NCBI GenBank assembly: GCA_020054175.1
Contig: JAGVLR010000224.1
Coordinates: 1-6,735 of the forward strand
Direction: 5' to 3'
Length of the DNA: 6,735 nt
From: Candidatus Dadabacteria bacterium
GTDB lineage: Bacteria; Desulfobacterota_D; UBA1144; Nemesobacterales; UBA2774
In this document: positions 4,196 through 6,735 of the stretch, piece after piece
Layout: each line of letters opens with the position of its first letter
Position numbering within the stretch: position 1 is the first letter of the stretch
Notes under the pieces: generated by a model
Seen by the model: the letters and a program-made list of their open reading frames with translations, nothing else
The model's database searches: none
Told to the model about the DNA's origin: nothing
Program-made: the position numbers and the translations under genes

Positions 4196-5383
4196 ATGGC
4201 GAGAATAATTCTGTATACGGGAAAGGGCGGCGTCGGGAAGACGACCGCGGCGGCCGCGACTGCCCTTCAGGCCGCGAAAAGGGGCTACAAGGCCCTCGTG
4301 GTATCCACAGACCCCGCGCACAGCCTCCGGGACTCGTTCGACCAGGAAATAGGCCCCGAGCCGAAGAAGATAATGAAGAATCTCTACGCCCAGGAGATCG
4401 ACGTTTTTTACTCTGTCGATAAATACTGGGGGAAGCTCACGGGATATATACAGTCGCTCTTTAACTGGATGAAGGTCGACGACATTCTGGCCGAGGAGTT
4501 CAGCATATTCCCGGGCATGGAGGAGGTTTCGTGCTTCCTCTGGGTCTACAGCCATTACAACGAAAGCGATTACGACGTGATAATCGTAGACAGCGCCCCG
4601 ACTGGCGAAACTTTAAGGCTCCTGTCCCTTCCGGACGTCGCAAGGTGGTGGATAGTGAAGGTGTTTCCGATAGAGAGGAAGCTTCTTAAGGTCGTAAGAC
4701 CGGCAGTCAAGGTAGTGTCCGACATGCCTCTCCCCGAGGAGGAGACTTACGCCGCCATAGAAGACCTCTTCGACAGGCTCAACTCCATTCACAAGATATT
4801 TTCCAACTCGGACATTACGACTATAAGGCTCGTCATGAATCTCGAAAAGATGGTGATAAAGGAAACCCAGAGGGCGTACACGTATCTCAGCCTCTACGGC
4901 TACAACGTCGACTCGGTCATCGTGAACAGGACTATGCCGACAGACATAGACCACCCTTTCTTCAGGCAGTGGCGCGAATCGCAGGCCATATACAGAAAGG
5001 AAGTGGAGCAGCTCTTCAGCTCGGTGCCCATACACGAAGCCCCGCTCCTTCAGAAGGAGGTCATGGGCGTCGATACGCTGCTCGAATTCGGCGACTCCCT
5101 TTTCGGAAAACAAGACCCTGTATCGATATTCTCGAACGTAAAACCTTACGAGATAGTGAAGGAGAATGGTGTTTACACCCTGGTGCTCAAGCTCCCGTTC
5201 GTGAGCAAGGAGGAGGTCAAGCTCCATCAGGTGGCCGACGAGCTCACAATACAGATAGAGAACCATAGAAGAAATATCTTCCTCCCGGGCTTTCTAGCCA
5301 AGCTGAATGTCGAGAAGGCGAACCTCGAGGGCGGGGTGCTGAGGATAACCTTCGAGAAGCCGGCAAAGACGACCAGGAAATAA
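4196..5383 (+). CDS. ArsA/GET3-type transport-energising ATPase with C-terminal HSP20-like domain
   Basis: This 395-residue protein belongs to the ArsA/GET3 branch of deviant-Walker P-loop ATPases, which act as dimers to energise metalloid export or to chaperone membrane-protein clients. Residues 9-17 are the P-loop GKGGVGKTT with signature lysine K10. Residues 39-48 are the switch I region DPAHSLRDSF. D132-SAPTGETLRLLSLP is switch II. VNRTMP near residue 245 matches the nucleotide-base-binding segment of the family. From about residue 314 the protein changes to a beta-rich alpha-crystallin/HSP20-like domain (NVKPYEIVKENGVYTLVL to VLRITFEKP). I see only one ATPase half, unlike the duplicated E. 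coli ArsA, and no ArsB or arsenic regulator nearby. A chaperone or client-targeting role therefore seems at least as likely as arsenite export. The start is fixed by AAAGGA. The gene stands alone, divergent from a small membrane protein gene. Confidence 0.93.
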   Translation: MARIILYTGKGGVGKTTAAAATALQAAKRGYKALVVSTDPAHSLRDSFDQEIGPEPKKIMKNLYAQEIDVFYSVDKYWGKLTGYIQSLFNWMKVDDILAEEFSIFPGMEEVSCFLWVYSHYNESDYDVIIVDSAPTGETLRLLSLPDVARWWIVKVFPIERKLLKVVRPAVKVVSDMPLPEEETYAAIEDLFDRLNSIHKIFSNSDITTIRLVMNLEKMVIKETQRAYTYLSLYGYNVDSVIVNRTMPTDIDHPFFRQWRESQAIYRKEVEQLFSSVPIHEAPLLQKEVMGVDTLLEFGDSLFGKQDPVSIFSNVKPYEIVKENGVYTLVLKLPFVSKEEVKLHQVADELTIQIENHRRNIFLPGFLAKLNVEKANLEGGVLRITFEKPAKTTRK

Positions 5384-5525
5384 GGTGCGCAGAGAAACGC
5401 CCGGTAACGGCAGGGGCAAAGCATTTTTGCAGGGTGATCGCTGTTTCGAAACCGCCGCGCTTTAACTGCAAATTCACAATTCGTTAAAGGCACCTTAATA
5501 CGCCGTCATTAATATATTTATCGTA

Positions 5526-6261
5526 ATGGCGATTCATCCCGGTGATTTGACCGTAGTTGTTCCCACCAGAAACGAAGAAAGGAATATAGGGAATTTCCTG
5601 GGCTCGATACCGGACGGGATAAGGCTGGTAGTGGTCGACGCCAGCACGGATTCGACACCCGATATTGTTTCTCGGGCGCGGCCGCATTATACTACACTCA
5701 TCAGGTATCCGGGCACCGTGACAGAAGCACGTTTGGGCGGGAGCGGACGCGGCTAATACCCCTTGGCTCCTCTTTACAGACGCTGACGTCGTATTCTCAG
5801 AGGAATATTTCAGGAATATCCGGAAACTCGAAGAATACGACTTGATCTACGGACCTAAGCTCTCCCGCGACAGGTACGCGGGCTATTATAAATGGTTCGC
5901 TTATGGACAATTCCTGATACACCTGCTGGGTGTTCCGGCTGCCTCAGGGTCGAATTTCATCATACGCAGGGAAGCCTACCTCGAATCGGGAGGCTTCGAC
6001 GCCGCGCTCGCGTGCAACGAGGACTCGGAGCTCGCGTGGCGAGTGAAGCGCGCTGGATTCACAGCGCATTTCACCTTCGACCTCGTCGTGTACGCGAAAG
6101 ATCACAGACGGGTGGAGAGGGGAAGGACGAAGAAGACCCTGCATTCTCTCGCGAGATGCGCTGCGCTCTACTTCGGCCTGATACCGGACAAATGGCGCGG
6201 GCGAGACTGGGGATACTGGCGCGGATACGATTCGGACACGGAGTTCCGAAATGGAAACTGA
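5526..6261 (+). CDS. Family 2 glycosyltransferase, with a +1 frameshift in mid-domain
   Basis: A GT-A fold glycosyltransferase that would transfer sugar from a nucleotide-sugar donor at the cytoplasmic face of the membrane. The first frame starts at ATG 5526 and gives LTVVVPTRNEERNIGNFL and VVVDASTDSTPDIV, then meets TAA at 5754. The family sequence continues one frame over as ANTPWLLFTDADVVFSEEY, with the metal-binding DAD, then ASGSNFIIRREAYLESGGFD and the catalytic-type NEDSELAWRVKRAG. Deleting one G from either G run (5735-5737 or 5739-5741) joins the parts as ARLGGADAANTPW, or ARLAGADAANTPW, giving 244 residues, a normal size for a single-domain enzyme. No membrane anchor follows. The start has no Shine-Dalgarno sequence; a TAATAT (5510-5515) 10 bp upstream suggests a very short or leaderless transcript. 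The last 11 bases overlap the next gene. The sugar and acceptor cannot be told. Confidence 0.92.
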
Positions 6262-6735
6262 CAAAAAACTATATCAGCAGTCGGCGGAGCCGATAGTCAT
6301 CCCCGAGGGATGGCGCGACAAGTCGGCGCGCCTCATTTCCAACGTTTTCAGCCCCCCGCTCATAGCGCTCGCATGCATAGTCGTAACAGCGCACGCCGCG
6401 AAGGCGGATTCGTCGCTCTGGTGGATATTCATGTTCATAGCGCTTCTGATCATACCGCCGACTCTATACATAGCGTCGCTCGTCCATTCCGGCGCCGTGA
6501 GCGATTTTCACCTGAGCAGGCGGGAAGAGCGGGCGAAGCCGCTGCTCGTGATTTTTACATATGCTTCTCTCGTTTTCATCGTGACATATCTTCTCGACGC
6601 GCCGAGGCTGATGATCATCGTAACGGCCATAGCGCTCATTCAGATATTGCTCGTCTTTCTTATCACGCTGAAATGGAAGATCAGCGGGCACTGCACCTCG
6701 GCCGCCGGGCTGTCGTTCCTGGCGATAGCGCTTTA
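6251..6735 (+). CDS. Membrane protein resembling the PAP2 phosphatase superfamily, 3' truncated by the window
   Basis: The frame opens at ATG 6251 and is still open at the window end after 161 codons. GGAG (6240-6243) lies 7 bases before the ATG, and the start overlaps the glycosyltransferase stop by 11 bp, implying translational coupling. A polar N-terminus of about 33 residues is followed by hydrophobic stretches near 36-50, 57-78, 98-115, 120-140 and 150 onward. Between helices lie SDFHLSRREERAKP (84-97) and KWKISGHCT (141-149), which resemble the first two PAP2 motifs (KX6RP and PSGH). The first is degenerate, with E-R in place of the usual lysine spacing, and the second lacks the proline. 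The third motif would lie beyond the window. A lipid phosphatase acting on a carrier or membrane lipid fits the glycosyltransferase partner. The PAP2 call is tentative; the membrane-protein call is firm. Confidence 0.72.
   Translation, partial: METDKKLYQQSAEPIVIPEGWRDKSARLISNVFSPPLIALACIVVTAHAAKADSSLWWIFMFIALLIIPPTLYIASLVHSGAVSDFHLSRREERAKPLLVIFTYASLVFIVTYLLDAPRLMIIVTAIALIQILLVFLITLKWKISGHCTSAAGLSFLAIAL

Noticed and set aside
4613..5266. 217-codon minus-strand open frame opposite the ArsA-type gene
   Set aside because: It is fully antisense to an unambiguous ATPase and contains no recognisable domain.
5407..5451. Terminator after the ArsA-type gene
   Set aside because: Only a weak GCAAA/TTTGC stem of 5 bp was seen, and it does not have a T-run in the right place.

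Overview
The window reads as a piece of a Gram-negative bacterial chromosome: moderately GC-rich, with short intergenic gaps, Shine-Dalgarno sites of the AGGAG type, and frequent ATA, AGG and AAG codons. The CoaBC, HU, pirin and ArsA-type proteins resemble those of deltaproteobacteria-like or uncultured candidate lineages, but this is an impression from protein style and cannot be verified here. No phage, transposon, tRNA, rRNA or CRISPR array is visible.

Layout. 1-630 (+) is the 3' part of coaBC (CoaB ligase domain), broken by an in-frame TAG. It overlaps tail to tail with a CheY-like single-domain response regulator (623-1000, -). A 283-bp AT-rich gap follows, holding paired ACCGGT boxes, a perfect 15-bp hairpin and two further palindromes. 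Then comes an HU-family nucleoid protein (1284-1577, -) with a good promoter. A pirin gene (1807-2665, -) carries a +1 frameshift in a C5/G5 run and is divergent from an HxlR-family regulator (2805-3170, +). Two minus-strand membrane protein genes follow: a six-helix protein (3194-3751) and a 48-residue single-helix protein (3940-4086) that has a TTGACA promoter. Divergent from the latter is an ArsA/GET3-type ATPase with a C-terminal HSP20-like domain (4196-5383, +). The window ends with a family 2 glycosyltransferase (5526-6261, +) that contains a +1 G frameshift. It overlaps by 11 bp a membrane protein resembling the PAP2 phosphatase superfamily (6251 to the window end, +).

How the genes may work together. 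The HxlR/pirin pair looks like a redox- or electrophile-responsive module: the regulator has the conserved N-terminal Cys-Pro, and it shares a 139-bp divergent control region with pirin. The glycosyltransferase and PAP2-like gene form a translationally coupled pair that could act on a lipid carrier or membrane lipid. The other genes look like independent housekeeping or signalling units.

The most unusual property is that three otherwise well-conserved genes are each broken by one small lesion (one amber substitution and two single-base G/C-run insertions). Sequencing or assembly error is the simplest explanation, because coaBC is normally essential and all three reading frames are otherwise intact. 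TAG reassignment is unlikely, because TAG also ends the HU and response-regulator genes at the expected family lengths. I did not find convincing evidence of a wholly new system. The best candidates for undescribed biology are the 48-residue membrane protein, the palindrome cluster at 1188-1252 and the uncharacterised six-helix protein.
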